Notes: a model not told the origin generated them from the sequence alone. A stretch of 64,000 bases of DNA from Ornithinibacillus sp047228935 (GCF_047228935.1 NZ_JBFEGG010000001.1:806001-870000), one strand, 5' to 3'. Counted from the stretch's first letter, positions 17,105-26,062 are shown. Translations and numbers: made by a program.

Positions 17105-17788
17105 ATGGATCGTAAAAAAATAGAACAGCTGCTTAATATTGAATTCCGTAATATTGAGGTAATAAAACAAGCATTTACACATTCATCTTATGTGAATGAG
17201 CATCGTGATATCCTTACATCAGATAATGAAAGATTAGAATTTTTAGGGGATGCGGTTTTGGAACTTGGAGTTTCACAATATTTATATCGAAAATTTCCTA
17301 ACATGCCCGAAGGAGAAATGACTAAATTACGTGCTGCTATTGTATGTGAGCCCTCTCTAGAAGCATTTGCTCGCAGTTTAAATTTGGGTGAACATATTCT
17401 GTTAGGTAAAGGGGAAGAGATGACAGGCGGAAGAAATCGACCAGCTCTTCTTGCAGACGTTTTCGAAGCTTTTTTGGGTGCGCTTTATTTAGATCAAGGA
17501 TTCGATATAGCATTAAACTTTTTAGAAAAACATGTATTTCCTAAAATAGACACAGGTGCTTTTTCGCATGGGATGGATTATAAGAGTAAGTTACAGGAGA
17601 TTGTACAACAAGATAAGAATCAAACAATTGAATATCAAATTGTTGATGAGAGAGGTCCTTCACATAATAAAGAGTTTGTTGCCGAATTGCTTATTAATGA
17701 GAAAGTGCTAGGATCTGGAATTGGACGTACGAAAAAGGAAGCGGAACAACGAGCTGCTAAGGATGCTCTAGATAAGTTAGGAGTTTAA
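17105..17788 (+). CDS. rnc: Ribonuclease III
   Basis: Endonuclease that cleaves double-stranded RNA in rRNA and scRNA maturation. The 227-residue protein has the RNase III signature NERLEFLGDAVLE and a second acidic cluster around LADVFEAFLGALYLDQG. A C-terminal dsRBD (about 155-227) ends in KEAEQRAAKDAL. It follows acpP and precedes the smc region as in B. subtilis, though here it is cut off from smc by a terminator, a minus-strand gene and element B. Confidence 0.97.
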   Translation: MDRKKIEQLLNIEFRNIEVIKQAFTHSSYVNEHRDILTSDNERLEFLGDAVLELGVSQYLYRKFPNMPEGEMTKLRAAIVCEPSLEAFARSLNLGEHILLGKGEEMTGGRNRPALLADVFEAFLGALYLDQGFDIALNFLEKHVFPKIDTGAFSHGMDYKSKLQEIVQQDKNQTIEYQIVDERGPSHNKEFVAELLINEKVLGSGIGRTKKEAEQRAAKDALDKLGV

Positions 17789-17796
17789 AATATAGT

Positions 17797-17829
17797 AGGA
17801 GGCTGTCTTTATGGACAACCTCCTTTTTA
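17797..17829. terminator. Terminator between convergent rnc and the UPF0435 gene
   Basis: AGGAGG-C-TGTC pairs with GACA-A-CCTCCT around a six-base loop, with TTTTT after it on the plus strand. On the minus strand the flank is AT-rich, so it may serve both genes. Confidence 0.8.
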
Positions 17830-17837
17830 ATTGAAGT

Positions 17838-18059
17838 TTAGATTCTTACTTTTCTTAGCTCTTCAATAAATGCTTGTGTTTCTGATGCAGAAAGGTTTCC
17901 TTTTTTTACAACGATATCATACATAAACTTTATATCTTCGTATTTGGAGATGTCGTAGTCTTCTACATCAAATAAAGAACGATTTACGACGGCTAGATGG
18001 TTAGCTAGTTCGTTTAATATGTATGTAAGGTTTTCTTTTGTTGCATTTTCTAAATTCAT
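17838..18059 (-). CDS. UPF0435 (YfkK-like, DUF1128) small protein
   Basis: The 73-residue acidic protein begins MNLENATKENLTYILNE and has the SKYEDIKFMYDIV and SASETQAFIEELRKVR segments typical of the UPF0435/DUF1128 family of Bacillaceae. Function unknown. It is transcribed opposite to its neighbours, with AGAGGTG before the ATG. In B. subtilis yfkK is elsewhere, so its place between rnc and smc is a lineage difference. Confidence 0.8.
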   Translation of the reverse strand: MNLENATKENLTYILNELANHLAVVNRSLFDVEDYDISKYEDIKFMYDIVVKKGNLSASETQAFIEELRKVRI

Positions 18060-18089
18060 TTTACACCTCTATTTGTTATAATAATGTGG

Positions 18090-18106
18090 GTAAACCTTAT
18101 GTTTAC
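18090..18106. promoter_or_regulatory. Perfect 6-5-6 inverted repeat upstream of the UPF0435 gene
   Basis: GTAAAC-CTTAT-GTTTAC lies about 30 bases upstream of the minus-strand start, overlapping where its promoter should be. It could be an operator; no regulator is suggested by the sequence alone. Confidence 0.25.
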
Positions 18107-18187
18107 TTCTTTTGTTGTTATAAATATGATAAAATAAATGCATTAAAAAGCCAATAATTAAATTGTTGTTTATAGTTTTTTATAATT

Positions 18188-18371
18188 ACCTAACGAGGTC
18201 TGCTTTTTGTAACACTCCACTTTGCCGTGGAGTCCAGGGAGTTAGGTACTACTACATGAGTAAACTTCTTTGTGGCCTTGCTAAGTGAAAGTTAACTACA
18301 AAGTGAACAGTTAGATTATGGATAACCAGCAGAGATCAGCTTGGCCACTATTCCATTAAGGGAGTCTCTGC
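18188..18371. other. Structured intergenic element B (candidate ncRNA or repeat)
   Basis: A gene-free, GC-richer stretch upstream of smc. Helices seen: ACCTAAC/GTTAGGT (18188-18194 with 18241-18247) enclosing ACTCCAC/GTGGAGT (18214-18220 with 18227-18233); GTGGCC..GCT with AGC..GGCCAC (18272-18282 with 18338-18348); CTTTGT/ACAAAG (18268-18273 with 18298-18303); and GCAGAGA/TCTCTGC (18329-18335 with 18365-18371). The second and last cross each other, so they form a pseudoknot or are alternatives. GGGAGTTA (18237-18244) and the TTTGTGGCC..GCTAAGTG block (18268-18287) recur in element A in the same order. No known family recognised. Confidence 0.45.
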
Positions 18372-18407
18372 ATAATATAGAGCGATCACAGTTTCATTTT
18401 TAGTTGA

Positions 18408-18436
18408 TTCAATTTAATAATATCAATACTTATAAT
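18408..18436 (+). promoter_or_regulatory. Predicted sigma-A promoter for smc
   Basis: TTCAAT (18408-18413), a 17-base spacer and a perfect TATAAT (18431-18436) lie about 70 bases before the smc start and after element B. This would make smc expression independent of rnc. Confidence 0.55.
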
Positions 18437-18504
18437 ACAGAGAAAAGAGAAAATGGAATCGGTAATAATTATTGGGGAGATTCGTTTTCAGTAGGAGAAT
18501 GTTT

Positions 18505-21500
18505 ATGTTTTTGAAACGTTTAGAAAGTGTAGGTTTTAAGTCGTTTGCAGAGCGGATATATGTTGACTTTGTTCCGGGTGTTACGGCTGTTGTTGGTCCT
18601 AATGGTAGTGGTAAGAGTAATATTACCGATGCTATCCGTTGGGTATTGGGGGAACAATCTGCTAAATCACTACGTGGTACGAAAATGGAAGATATTATTT
18701 TTCAAGGTAGTGATTCTAGAAAAGCATTAAATGTAGCTGAAGTTACGTTAGTTTTAGATAATAGTGATCAAACAGTACCACTTGATTATGATGAAGTAAG
18801 TGTAACGAGACGGGTGTATCGTTCTGGCGAAAGTGAATTTTATATTAATAAACAGTCTTGTAGACTTAAAGATATTGTCGATTTATTTCTAGATTCTGGT
18901 TTAGGAAAAGAAGCATTTTCTATAATTAGTCAAGGTAAAGTAGAAGAAATTTTAAGTTCTAAATCAGAAGAAAGAAGAACTATTTTTGAAGAGGCAGCTG
19001 GAGTTTTAAAATATAAACAGCGAAAGAAAAAGGCAGAGTATAAACTTGCTGAAACACAAGAGAATTTAAACCGTGTAGAAGATATTATTTATGAAATTGA
19101 AAATCAGTTAGAGCCATTAAAAGCCCAAGCAGAAAAAGCGAAAGAATACTTAAAACAAAAAGACTTGCTTAAACATCAGGAAATTTCTTTACTAATAACA
19201 GAAATTGAATTATTACATGAAGAATGGCAAGGGTTACTTAAAGAAATTGAATCCGAAAAGATGGATGAAATAGCACTAAAAACACAAATTCAGAAGAAGG
19301 AAGCAAGTCTAACTTCTGAGCGAGAAGAAATAGAACGTATTGATGATAAGATAAATGAACTACAAGAACGTTTACTTACGACAACACAGCAACTTGAACA
19401 ATACGAAGGAAGAAAGCAAGTATTCCACGAACGAACAAAACACTTTGCTGAGAATAAAGAAAAACTAGAAATTCAAAAAAATGAAGCGAAAGAGTTAATG
19501 GAGAGATTAGAATCTGAACTTGTAGAAGAATCAAAACGATTAGCGGAACTTCAACAAGAGAAGAAAACTACAAAGAAAAAAGTTGAAGAGCTAAGGACTA
19601 AACTTACTACAGGTAAAGAAAGTCTACAGGAGCAAATTGAAGAGCTTAAGTCGGAATACATTGAATTCCTTAATAAACAAGCAGCAAAAAGAAATGAAAA
19701 ACAGTCGATTGCTCAGCAAGTACAGCAAATCCATGCTAAAAAAGATAAACAATCTGATAAATTCCAAGACTTAATTGACCTAAGAGAAAATTATTCAAAG
19801 CAGTTAGCGGAGGCTAACAAGTTAGTAGAGTCTGCTGAAGAAGACTATCGTAATAAGAATGAATCATTAAAACAATTGAAACTGGATATTGAAACAAAAC
19901 GTAATAAATATCAAGACTCTCAAACAAAGCTTTACCAAGGATATCAATATATTGAAAAGCTAAAATCAAAAAAAGAGATGCTTGAAGATATGAAAGAAGA
20001 CTTTCAAGGATTCTTTCAAGGTGTTAAAGCAGTACTTAAAGCCAGAGAAGACGGGAAACTATCCGCAATTCATGGGGCAGTAATAGAATTAATCGATGTG
20101 CCTAAATCTTATATTACAGCGATAGAAACCGTACTCGGAGGTCAAGCACAGCATATTATAGTCGAAAATGATGCCTCTGCTCGAGAAGCAATTGCTTGGT
20201 TGAAACAAACAAATAGTGGAAGAGCAACATTTTTACCGCTTGGGTCCATTCAGCCGAGATTTGTACCGCAGGATATATTAAAACAAATAAATAATCATCC
20301 TGGTTTTGTAGGTATTGCAGGCCATTTAGTTACAACAAATCCTACTTTCCAAAAAGCGATTGATCATTTAATGGGACATGTTGTGATAGCTAAAACACTT
20401 AAGGATGCAAATGACATTGCACGTATCGTAATGCGTAAGTATCGAATTGTTACTTTAGATGGTGATGTTGTGAATCCAGGTGGCTCTATGTCTGGTGGCG
20501 CGCAGAAGAAATCAAATTCGACTCTTTTTACGCGAGAAAAAGACTTGCAAGAATTAACGGAGAAATTAAATGAATATGAACTAAAAGCACAAGATTTCGA
20601 AAAGCAAGTAAAAAGTCAAAAAGACCATTTAGCAATACTAGAACAAGAGCTTCAAGAACTTGAACACAAAGTAAATGAAAATCAATATATCCTTCAAGAT
20701 GCTAAATCCAATCAAAAGGAAATTGAATTAAAACTTGCTTCGTTACAAGAAAATCTTTCTGTCTATGATCAAGACAAACAACAATATGACAGAGATATAA
20801 CACTACTTGAAAATCGGAATCAGGAGTTAAATGCAGAACTTAGCTCGATTGAAGAAAAGTTACAAGCATTTCAATCTCAAATTGATACATTATCTAAGCA
20901 AGAGCTAGAATTTAAGGAAAATCAAGATCAACTGCAACATGATTTTCACCAATATCAAGTACAACTTGCTGAACAAGAAGAACGTGTAAAAAACCAACAA
21001 GAGAAAACGAATATATTAAATGAACGATTAACAACACAATTCGATCAATACGAGAAAATAGTTCAAGAGCTTGAGGATCTTATTGCTATATCACAGTCTG
21101 AAGAAACAGAAGAAGATATCAATGAAAAGCTTCAAGAGAAAAGTGAAGAAAAAGATTCCATTACAGCTTCGATACAGCAACTACGTTCCAATAGAATGAC
21201 TCGTACACAAAAAATGCAAGATGAGGAAAGAGAGTTAAAACAAGAAAGTAAGAAACACCAAGATATAATGCAAAAGATCCAGCAGAAGGAAGTTAAAGCA
21301 AATCGAGTGGATGTTGAACTTGAAAATCGTTTATCTGTCTTACAAGAAGAGTATATTATGACATTTGAAAGGGCGAAACAAGAGTTTCAAAAGGTTGAAA
21401 ATATCGAAGAAGCAAAAAATAATGTCGCTGAGATTAAAGCTAATATAACTCGTCTTGGAAATGTTAATCTAGGTGCGATTGAAGAATATGATCGTATTCT

Positions 21501-22071
21501 TGAACGTTATACGTTCTTAACAGAACAAAGAAATGACCTAGTAGAGGCTAAGGAAACATTATTCTCTATTATTAAAGAGATGGATGAAGAGATGGAACAT
21601 CTATTTAGTACTACCTTCTCACAAATAAAAGAGGAATTTGAAGTAGTTTTCAAACAACTATTTGGTGGTGGTCATGCTGAATTAAAGCTAACCGACCCTA
21701 ATAACTTGTTAGATACTGGTGTCGACATCATTGCACAACCACCGGGGAAAAAACTTCAAAATTTAAGCTTATTATCGGGTGGAGAACGCGCATTGACTGC
21801 TATCGCTTTATTGTTTGCTATTTTAAGAGTTCGTCCAGTACCATTTTGTGTTCTAGATGAAGTTGAAGCAGCATTAGATGAAGCAAATGTTGTGCGTTTC
21901 GCAAAATATGTTAAACATTATAGTGAAAATACACAGTTCATTGTAATTACACACCGTCAAGGTACGATGGAGCAGGCGGATGTTTTATACGGAGTAACGA
22001 TGCAAGAGTCTGGAGTATCTAGATTAGTATCGGTTCGTCTAGAAGAAACAAGAGAGCTTATTCAGTCGTAA
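18505..22071 (+). CDS. smc: Chromosome condensation ATPase SMC
   Basis: SMC dimerises at its hinge and with ScpA/ScpB organises and segregates the chromosome. The 1188-residue protein has the N-terminal Walker A GPNGSGKSN (31-39), long coiled coils rich in Glu, Lys and Gln, a central hinge (about 505-680, including GGSMSGGAQKK at its end) and the C-terminal ABC signature LSGGERALTA with Walker B FCVLDEVEAALDEANV. Upstream in-frame ATGs at 18472 and 18499 exist. ATG at 18505 matches homologues (MFLKRL) and has AGGAG 7 bases upstream. Confidence 0.97.
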   Translation: MFLKRLESVGFKSFAERIYVDFVPGVTAVVGPNGSGKSNITDAIRWVLGEQSAKSLRGTKMEDIIFQGSDSRKALNVAEVTLVLDNSDQTVPLDYDEVSVTRRVYRSGESEFYINKQSCRLKDIVDLFLDSGLGKEAFSIISQGKVEEILSSKSEERRTIFEEAAGVLKYKQRKKKAEYKLAETQENLNRVEDIIYEIENQLEPLKAQAEKAKEYLKQKDLLKHQEISLLITEIELLHEEWQGLLKEIESEKMDEIALKTQIQKKEASLTSEREEIERIDDKINELQERLLTTTQQLEQYEGRKQVFHERTKHFAENKEKLEIQKNEAKELMERLESELVEESKRLAELQQEKKTTKKKVEELRTKLTTGKESLQEQIEELKSEYIEFLNKQAAKRNEKQSIAQQVQQIHAKKDKQSDKFQDLIDLRENYSKQLAEANKLVESAEEDYRNKNESLKQLKLDIETKRNKYQDSQTKLYQGYQYIEKLKSKKEMLEDMKEDFQGFFQGVKAVLKAREDGKLSAIHGAVIELIDVPKSYITAIETVLGGQAQHIIVENDASAREAIAWLKQTNSGRATFLPLGSIQPRFVPQDILKQINNHPGFVGIAGHLVTTNPTFQKAIDHLMGHVVIAKTLKDANDIARIVMRKYRIVTLDGDVVNPGGSMSGGAQKKSNSTLFTREKDLQELTEKLNEYELKAQDFEKQVKSQKDHLAILEQELQELEHKVNENQYILQDAKSNQKEIELKLASLQENLSVYDQDKQQYDRDITLLENRNQELNAELSSIEEKLQAFQSQIDTLSKQELEFKENQDQLQHDFHQYQVQLAEQEERVKNQQEKTNILNERLTTQFDQYEKIVQELEDLIAISQSEETEEDINEKLQEKSEEKDSITASIQQLRSNRMTRTQKMQDEERELKQESKKHQDIMQKIQQKEVKANRVDVELENRLSVLQEEYIMTFERAKQEFQKVENIEEAKNNVAEIKANITRLGNVNLGAIEEYDRILERYTFLTEQRNDLVEAKETLFSIIKEMDEEMEHLFSTTFSQIKEEFEVVFKQLFGGGHAELKLTDPNNLLDTGVDIIAQPPGKKLQNLSLLSGGERALTAIALLFAILRVRPVPFCVLDEVEAALDEANVVRFAKYVKHYSENTQFIVITHRQGTMEQADVLYGVTMQESGVSRLVSVRLEETRELIQS

Positions 22072-22086
22072 AGGAGAGCTAAGATC

Positions 22087-23085
22087 ATGAGCTTTTTACA
22101 AAAGTTAAAGAATAAATTTAAACAAGACAATCAAGAGGAAGTTTCAACGAAATATAAAGAAGGAATGGAAAAAACAAGAAAATCCTTCTCTGGCAGGATA
22201 AATGATCTAATCGCGCGATATCGTAAAGTTGATGAAGATTTCTTTGAAGAATTAGAAGAGGTACTTATATCAGCTGATGTTGGTGTCATGACAGTCATGG
22301 ATTTGATTGATGAATTAAAATTCGAAGTACAACGCCGTAATATTAAAGATACTTCGGAAGTAAGAGAAGTGATTTCAGAAAAATTAGTAGATATTTACTA
22401 TGGTGATGATGATGAAGAAATTGAAACAATAAACCTTCAAGAAGATGGTCTTTCTGTTGTTTTAGTAGTAGGTGTGAATGGTGTAGGAAAAACCACTTCC
22501 ATTGGAAAACTAGCACATAAGCTTAAAGCAGAAGGAAAAACAGTGATGCTTGCAGCTGGAGACACTTTCCGTGCGGGTGCGATTGAACAGTTAGAGATCT
22601 GGGGTGAACGTGCCGGAGTAGAAGTTATTAAGCAAAATGCTGGTAGTGACCCAGCAGCTGTTATTTTTGATGCAATTAAAGCAGCAAAATCACGAAATGT
22701 TGATGTCTTATTATGTGATACTGCTGGAAGATTACAAAATAAAGTAAACTTGATGAATGAATTATCGAAAGTAAAACGTGTTATTGAAAGAGAAATACCA
22801 GGTGCACCACATGAAGTTTTATTAGTATTAGATGCTACAACAGGCCAAAATGCGCTGAATCAAGCAAAAACCTTTTCTGAATCAACAGATGTTACTGGAA
22901 TTGTATTAACAAAATTAGACGGGACTGCAAAAGGTGGTATTGTCCTAGCAATTAGACACGAGCTGAATATACCAGTTAAGTTTGTAGGGCTTGGTGAAAA
23001 AGCAGAAGACTTACAAAAATTTGATGCGAATGCATTTGTTTATGGTTTATTTGCTGATATGTTAGATCAACCAAATGAAGAATAG
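22087..23085 (+). CDS. ftsY: Signal recognition particle receptor FtsY
   Basis: SRP GTPase that docks ribosome-nascent chains at the membrane. Short charged N-terminal A region, N domain (about 25-105), then the G domain with GVNGVGKTT (129-137), AAGDTFRAGA, LCDTAGR and LTKLDGTAKGG. The length of 332 is typical for Firmicutes. It starts 15 bases after smc, the conserved smc-ftsY order. Confidence 0.97.
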   Translation: MSFLQKLKNKFKQDNQEEVSTKYKEGMEKTRKSFSGRINDLIARYRKVDEDFFEELEEVLISADVGVMTVMDLIDELKFEVQRRNIKDTSEVREVISEKLVDIYYGDDDEEIETINLQEDGLSVVLVVGVNGVGKTTSIGKLAHKLKAEGKTVMLAAGDTFRAGAIEQLEIWGERAGVEVIKQNAGSDPAAVIFDAIKAAKSRNVDVLLCDTAGRLQNKVNLMNELSKVKRVIEREIPGAPHEVLLVLDATTGQNALNQAKTFSESTDVTGIVLTKLDGTAKGGIVLAIRHELNIPVKFVGLGEKAEDLQKFDANAFVYGLFADMLDQPNEE

Positions 23086-23098
23086 GTTTGTCTTCTAC

Positions 23099-23127
23099 TT
23101 GCAAAAGGTTTTCGTGTTCGTTAAGAT
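23099..23127 (+). promoter_or_regulatory. Possible promoter for ylxM-ffh
   Basis: TTGCAA (23099-23104) and TAAGAT (23122-23127) are 17 bases apart in the 80-base ftsY-ylxM gap. Hexamers are moderate matches. Confidence 0.35.
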
Positions 23128-23165
23128 AAAATGTAAAGGGATTTCACTTAACAAGGGGTGATGAA

Positions 23166-23492
23166 ATGCTAGAGAAAACGACGAGAATTAATTATTTATT
23201 AGATTTTTACCAAGCATTACTGACACCCAAACAACGTAGTTATATGGAAATGTACTATCTTGAGGATTATTCTTTGGGGGAAATATCAGAAGAGGCAAAT
23301 GTTTCAAGACAAGCAGTGTATGATAATATTAAACGTACCGAAGCAATGTTAGAATCCTATGAAGAGAAGCTGCATTTATATGAAAAGTTTGAGAATCGGA
23401 TGAAGCTTATTCAACAAATGGAAACATATGTTGCTGATTTAGGAGATGAACTCCTTCGTACGTATATTAACCAATTAAAAGAATTAGATTAG
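23166..23492 (+). CDS. ylxM: UPF0122 helix-turn-helix protein YlxM
   Basis: The 108-residue protein resembles sigma-70 region 4: LTPKQRSYMEMYYLEDYSLGEISEEANVSRQAVYDNI is split here into a scanning helix and a recognition helix (about 18-55), followed by a coiled tail. UPF0122 members are encoded immediately before ffh and modulate the SRP pathway in Gram-positive bacteria. Ribosome site AAGGGGTG precedes ATG; ffh follows after 13 bases. Confidence 0.92.
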   Translation: MLEKTTRINYLLDFYQALLTPKQRSYMEMYYLEDYSLGEISEEANVSRQAVYDNIKRTEAMLESYEEKLHLYEKFENRMKLIQQMETYVADLGDELLRTYINQLKELD

Positions 23493-23505
23493 GGGGACAC
23501 CTTCT

Positions 23506-24855
23506 ATGGCATTCGAAGGATTAGCCGACCGCCTGCAAAATACGATAAAGAAAATTACTGGAAAAGGGAAAGTTTCTGAACAAGATGTAAAAGAAATGAC
23601 TCGTGAAATTCGACTTGCATTACTTGAAGCGGATGTTAACTTTAAAGTAGTTAAAGATTTAATTAAACGTATTAAAGAACGTGCAGTTGGGCAAGAGGTA
23701 ATGGAAAGCCTGACGCCTGGTCAACAGGTTATTAAGGTCGTAAAGGAAGAACTAACCGAGTTAATGGGTGGAGAGCAGAGTAAAATAGCTGTAAGTGACC
23801 GCCCACCAACCGTCATTATGATGGTCGGCTTGCAAGGTGCTGGTAAAACAACCACTACCGGAAAGCTTGCTAATTTATTAAGGAAGAAGCATAATCGTTC
23901 ACCTTTATTAGTAGCCTGTGATGTATATCGTCCGGCTGCTATAAAGCAATTAGAAACGTTAGGAACTCAATTGGATATGCCGGTTTTCTCCATGGGAATA
24001 GAAGCAAATCCAGTTGATATAGCAAAAAAAGCAATTGAAAAGGCAAAAGAAGACCATCATGACTATGTTCTAATAGATACTGCAGGTAGACTTCATGTAG
24101 ATACAGACTTAATGGGGGAATTAGAACAAATTAAATCGACCGTTAAGCCTGATGAAATCTTCCTTGTAGTCGATGCAATGACAGGACAAGATGCTGTAAA
24201 TGTTGCAGAAAGCTTTAATGAACAACTTGATATTACAGGAGTTGTATTAACTAAGCTTGACGGTGACACTCGTGGTGGTGCGGCATTATCTATTAAAGCA
24301 GTTACTGGTAAAGCTATTAAATTTGCTGGTATGGGTGAAAAACTTGACCAATTAGAACCATTTCATCCTGAACGTATGGCTTCACGTATTCTAGGAATGG
24401 GGGATGTGCTGACCCTAATTGAAAAGGCACAAGCATCAGTAGATGAGAAACAAGCAAAAGAATTAGAAGAGAAGATGCGAAATGCTAGCTTTACATTTGA
24501 TGACTTTTTAGAACAGATGAGTCAAGTAAAACAAATGGGGCCACTAGATGACTTATTAGCTATGATTCCCGGTGCGAATAAAATGAAGGGTCTTAAAAAT
24601 GTTCAATTTGATGATAAACAGCTTTCTCATGTAGAAGCAATTATTAAATCGATGACAAAGAAGGAACGTCAAGACCCAAGTATTATGAATGCCAGTCGTA
24701 AGAAAAGGATTGCTAAAGGATCTGGGACTTCTGTATCTCAAGTAAACAGGCTATTGAAGCAATTTGATGAGATGAAGAAGATGATGAAACAGATGACGAA
24801 TATGCAAAAAGGAAAGAAAGGAAAAGGATTTAAACTTCCTTTTAATCCGTTTTAA
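23506..24855 (+). CDS. ffh: Signal recognition particle protein Ffh
   Basis: GTPase of the SRP that binds signal sequences and 4.5S/scRNA. N domain (1-88), G domain with GLQGAGKTTT (108-117), VACDVYRPAA, IDTAGRL and LTKLDGDTRGG, then a methionine-rich M domain (about 328-449) that contains the RNA-binding RIAKGSGTSVSQVN. The 449-residue length is normal. The pairing with ylxM fits the family. Confidence 0.98.
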   Translation: MAFEGLADRLQNTIKKITGKGKVSEQDVKEMTREIRLALLEADVNFKVVKDLIKRIKERAVGQEVMESLTPGQQVIKVVKEELTELMGGEQSKIAVSDRPPTVIMMVGLQGAGKTTTTGKLANLLRKKHNRSPLLVACDVYRPAAIKQLETLGTQLDMPVFSMGIEANPVDIAKKAIEKAKEDHHDYVLIDTAGRLHVDTDLMGELEQIKSTVKPDEIFLVVDAMTGQDAVNVAESFNEQLDITGVVLTKLDGDTRGGAALSIKAVTGKAIKFAGMGEKLDQLEPFHPERMASRILGMGDVLTLIEKAQASVDEKQAKELEEKMRNASFTFDDFLEQMSQVKQMGPLDDLLAMIPGANKMKGLKNVQFDDKQLSHVEAIIKSMTKKERQDPSIMNASRKKRIAKGSGTSVSQVNRLLKQFDEMKKMMKQMTNMQKGKKGKGFKLPFNPF

Positions 24856-24868
24856 TTTAGAAAAGTCC

Positions 24869-24897
24869 TTGATTTATATATAGTTATCAACTATTAT
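24869..24897 (+). promoter_or_regulatory. Upstream rpsP promoter (P1)
   Basis: TTGATT (24869-24874), 17 bases, TATTAT (24892-24897) lie just after the ffh stop. Good spacing and near-consensus hexamers. Confidence 0.45.
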
Positions 24898-24919
24898 AAT
24901 AGATGTAATGTAAAAACAC

Positions 24920-24948
24920 TTTACAGACTTTCAAGTTTCTGATAAAAT
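24920..24948 (+). promoter_or_regulatory. Downstream rpsP promoter (P2)
   Basis: TTTACA (24920-24925), 17 bases, TAAAAT (24943-24948) lie about 38 bases before rpsP. Two tandem promoters would suit a highly expressed ribosomal protein gene. Confidence 0.55.
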
Positions 24949-24985
24949 CAATTCTTGTGAGAACATATTAATGGAGGTGCAAGTA

Positions 24986-25258
24986 ATGGCAGTTAAAATT
25001 CGTTTAAAACGTATGGGTTCTAAAAGAAATCCTTTCTATCGTATTGTTGTAGCAGATTCACGTTCTCCTCGTGACGGACGTTCTATTGAGCAAATTGGAA
25101 CTTATAATCCTGTAGTAGATCCAATTGAAGTTAAAATAGATGAAGCAAAAGCACTTGACTGGATGGCAAAAGGCGCTAAGCCTAGCGATACAGTACGTAA
25201 CTTATTCTCAAAAGAAGGCATCATGAAGAAATTCCACGAACAAAAAACTAATAAGTAA
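24986..25258 (+). CDS. rpsP: 30S ribosomal protein S16
   Basis: The 90-residue basic protein begins MAVKIRLKRMGSKRNPFYRI and contains the S16 signature VVADSRSPRDGR. An in-frame ATG at 24971 is rejected because GGAGGTG lies between it and the ATG at 24986, which matches homologues. It heads the rpsP-khpA unit. Confidence 0.98.
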   Translation: MAVKIRLKRMGSKRNPFYRIVVADSRSPRDGRSIEQIGTYNPVVDPIEVKIDEAKALDWMAKGAKPSDTVRNLFSKEGIMKKFHEQKTNK

Positions 25259-25272
25259 AGTAGTGTGATATC

Positions 25273-25500
25273 ATGAAAGCCCTAATAGAATCGATTGTTA
25301 CACCATTAGTAGATTACCCAGAGGATGTTGTTGTAACAGAGAAGGAAGAAGACACAAAAATTGTCTATCATCTAACTGTTAATCAGAATGATGTTGGTAA
25401 GGTAATTGGGAAAAATGGCCGTATTGCAAAAGCGATTCGTACAGTAGTTTATGCTGCAAAGTCAGATGCAAATAAACGAATCTATTTAGATATCATGTAA
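25273..25500 (+). CDS. khpA: KH-domain RNA-binding protein KhpA (YlqC)
   Basis: The 75-residue single KH domain has the GxxG-type loop in VGKVIGKNGRIAKAIRTVV. KhpA binds RNA and pairs with KhpB (Jag) in other Firmicutes. It is directly downstream of rpsP, its conserved position, and a terminator follows. Confidence 0.94.
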   Translation: MKALIESIVTPLVDYPEDVVVTEKEEDTKIVYHLTVNQNDVGKVIGKNGRIAKAIRTVVYAAKSDANKRIYLDIM

Positions 25501-25526
25501 GGGAAAGGGAAACCTTTCCCTTTTAC
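25499..25526 (+). terminator. Rho-independent terminator after khpA
   Basis: GGGAAAGG (25501-25508), a GAAA loop and CCTTTCCC (25513-25520) are followed by TTTT. The GNRA-type tetraloop makes it compact and stable. Confidence 0.88.
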
Positions 25527-25659
25527 ACATTCTTTAAAGATTCTCTGGATTCAAAATTAGTTAGGTAACTACATATGATAGATGCTCTAATTGGTCTAAC
25601 ACGGACTAATGTGTATATTTACCACTAAAAAAAGTGAGGGTAGAGAGTGAGGAATTTAA

Positions 25660-26049
25660 GTGAATATAATAAAGAAAGTTGTTATAAAACAAATTATTAC
25701 AGAAAAAAGTAAAGCAGCTTTAAGAGAAAAATTCACGAAACATAGAATGCGACTTGAACAAGAGTGTCAACAGTTGTTATTTGAACAACGTAAATTACAA
25801 AACAAAAAAAGCATGTCCAAACAGGATCTTCACGATCGATTTCAACAAGAGATAAAAAATAGAAAAGAAAAAATTAAACTAGTAGAGTTTAAAATAGAGC
25901 AATTGGAAATGCTAGAAATTGGAAGCGAAATTGTGGAAAGTGAAGTTGAGGCTCTTGTTGAGGTAGAAGTTGGTACGCATTGGAAAGATATAATGGAACA
26001 AACAGCAATTATTATAAAAGATGGCAAAGTTGTTAGGATAGATAACTAA
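25660..26049 (+). CDS. ylqD: YlqD family protein
   Basis: A 129-residue hypothetical of the YlqD family, found between khpA and rimM in Bacillaceae. The start is GTG with GTGAGG about 7 bases upstream. The middle (about 15-90) is highly charged and predicted coiled coil. The C-terminus (about 95-129) ends with a small beta-like segment, VEVGTHWKDI then TAIIIKDGKVVRID. No enzymatic motif is visible. rimM starts 13 bases downstream. Confidence 0.82.
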   Translation: MNIIKKVVIKQIITEKSKAALREKFTKHRMRLEQECQQLLFEQRKLQNKKSMSKQDLHDRFQQEIKNRKEKIKLVEFKIEQLEMLEIGSEIVESEVEALVEVEVGTHWKDIMEQTAIIIKDGKVVRIDN

Positions 26050-26062
26050 AAAGGTGAGAGAT

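Noticed and set aside
25559..25574. Third copy of the element A/B family near ylqD
   Set aside because: Only AGTTAGGTA and ACTACAT resemble element B and the conserved GTGGCC..GCTAAGTG block is missing, so it is not listed as a copy.
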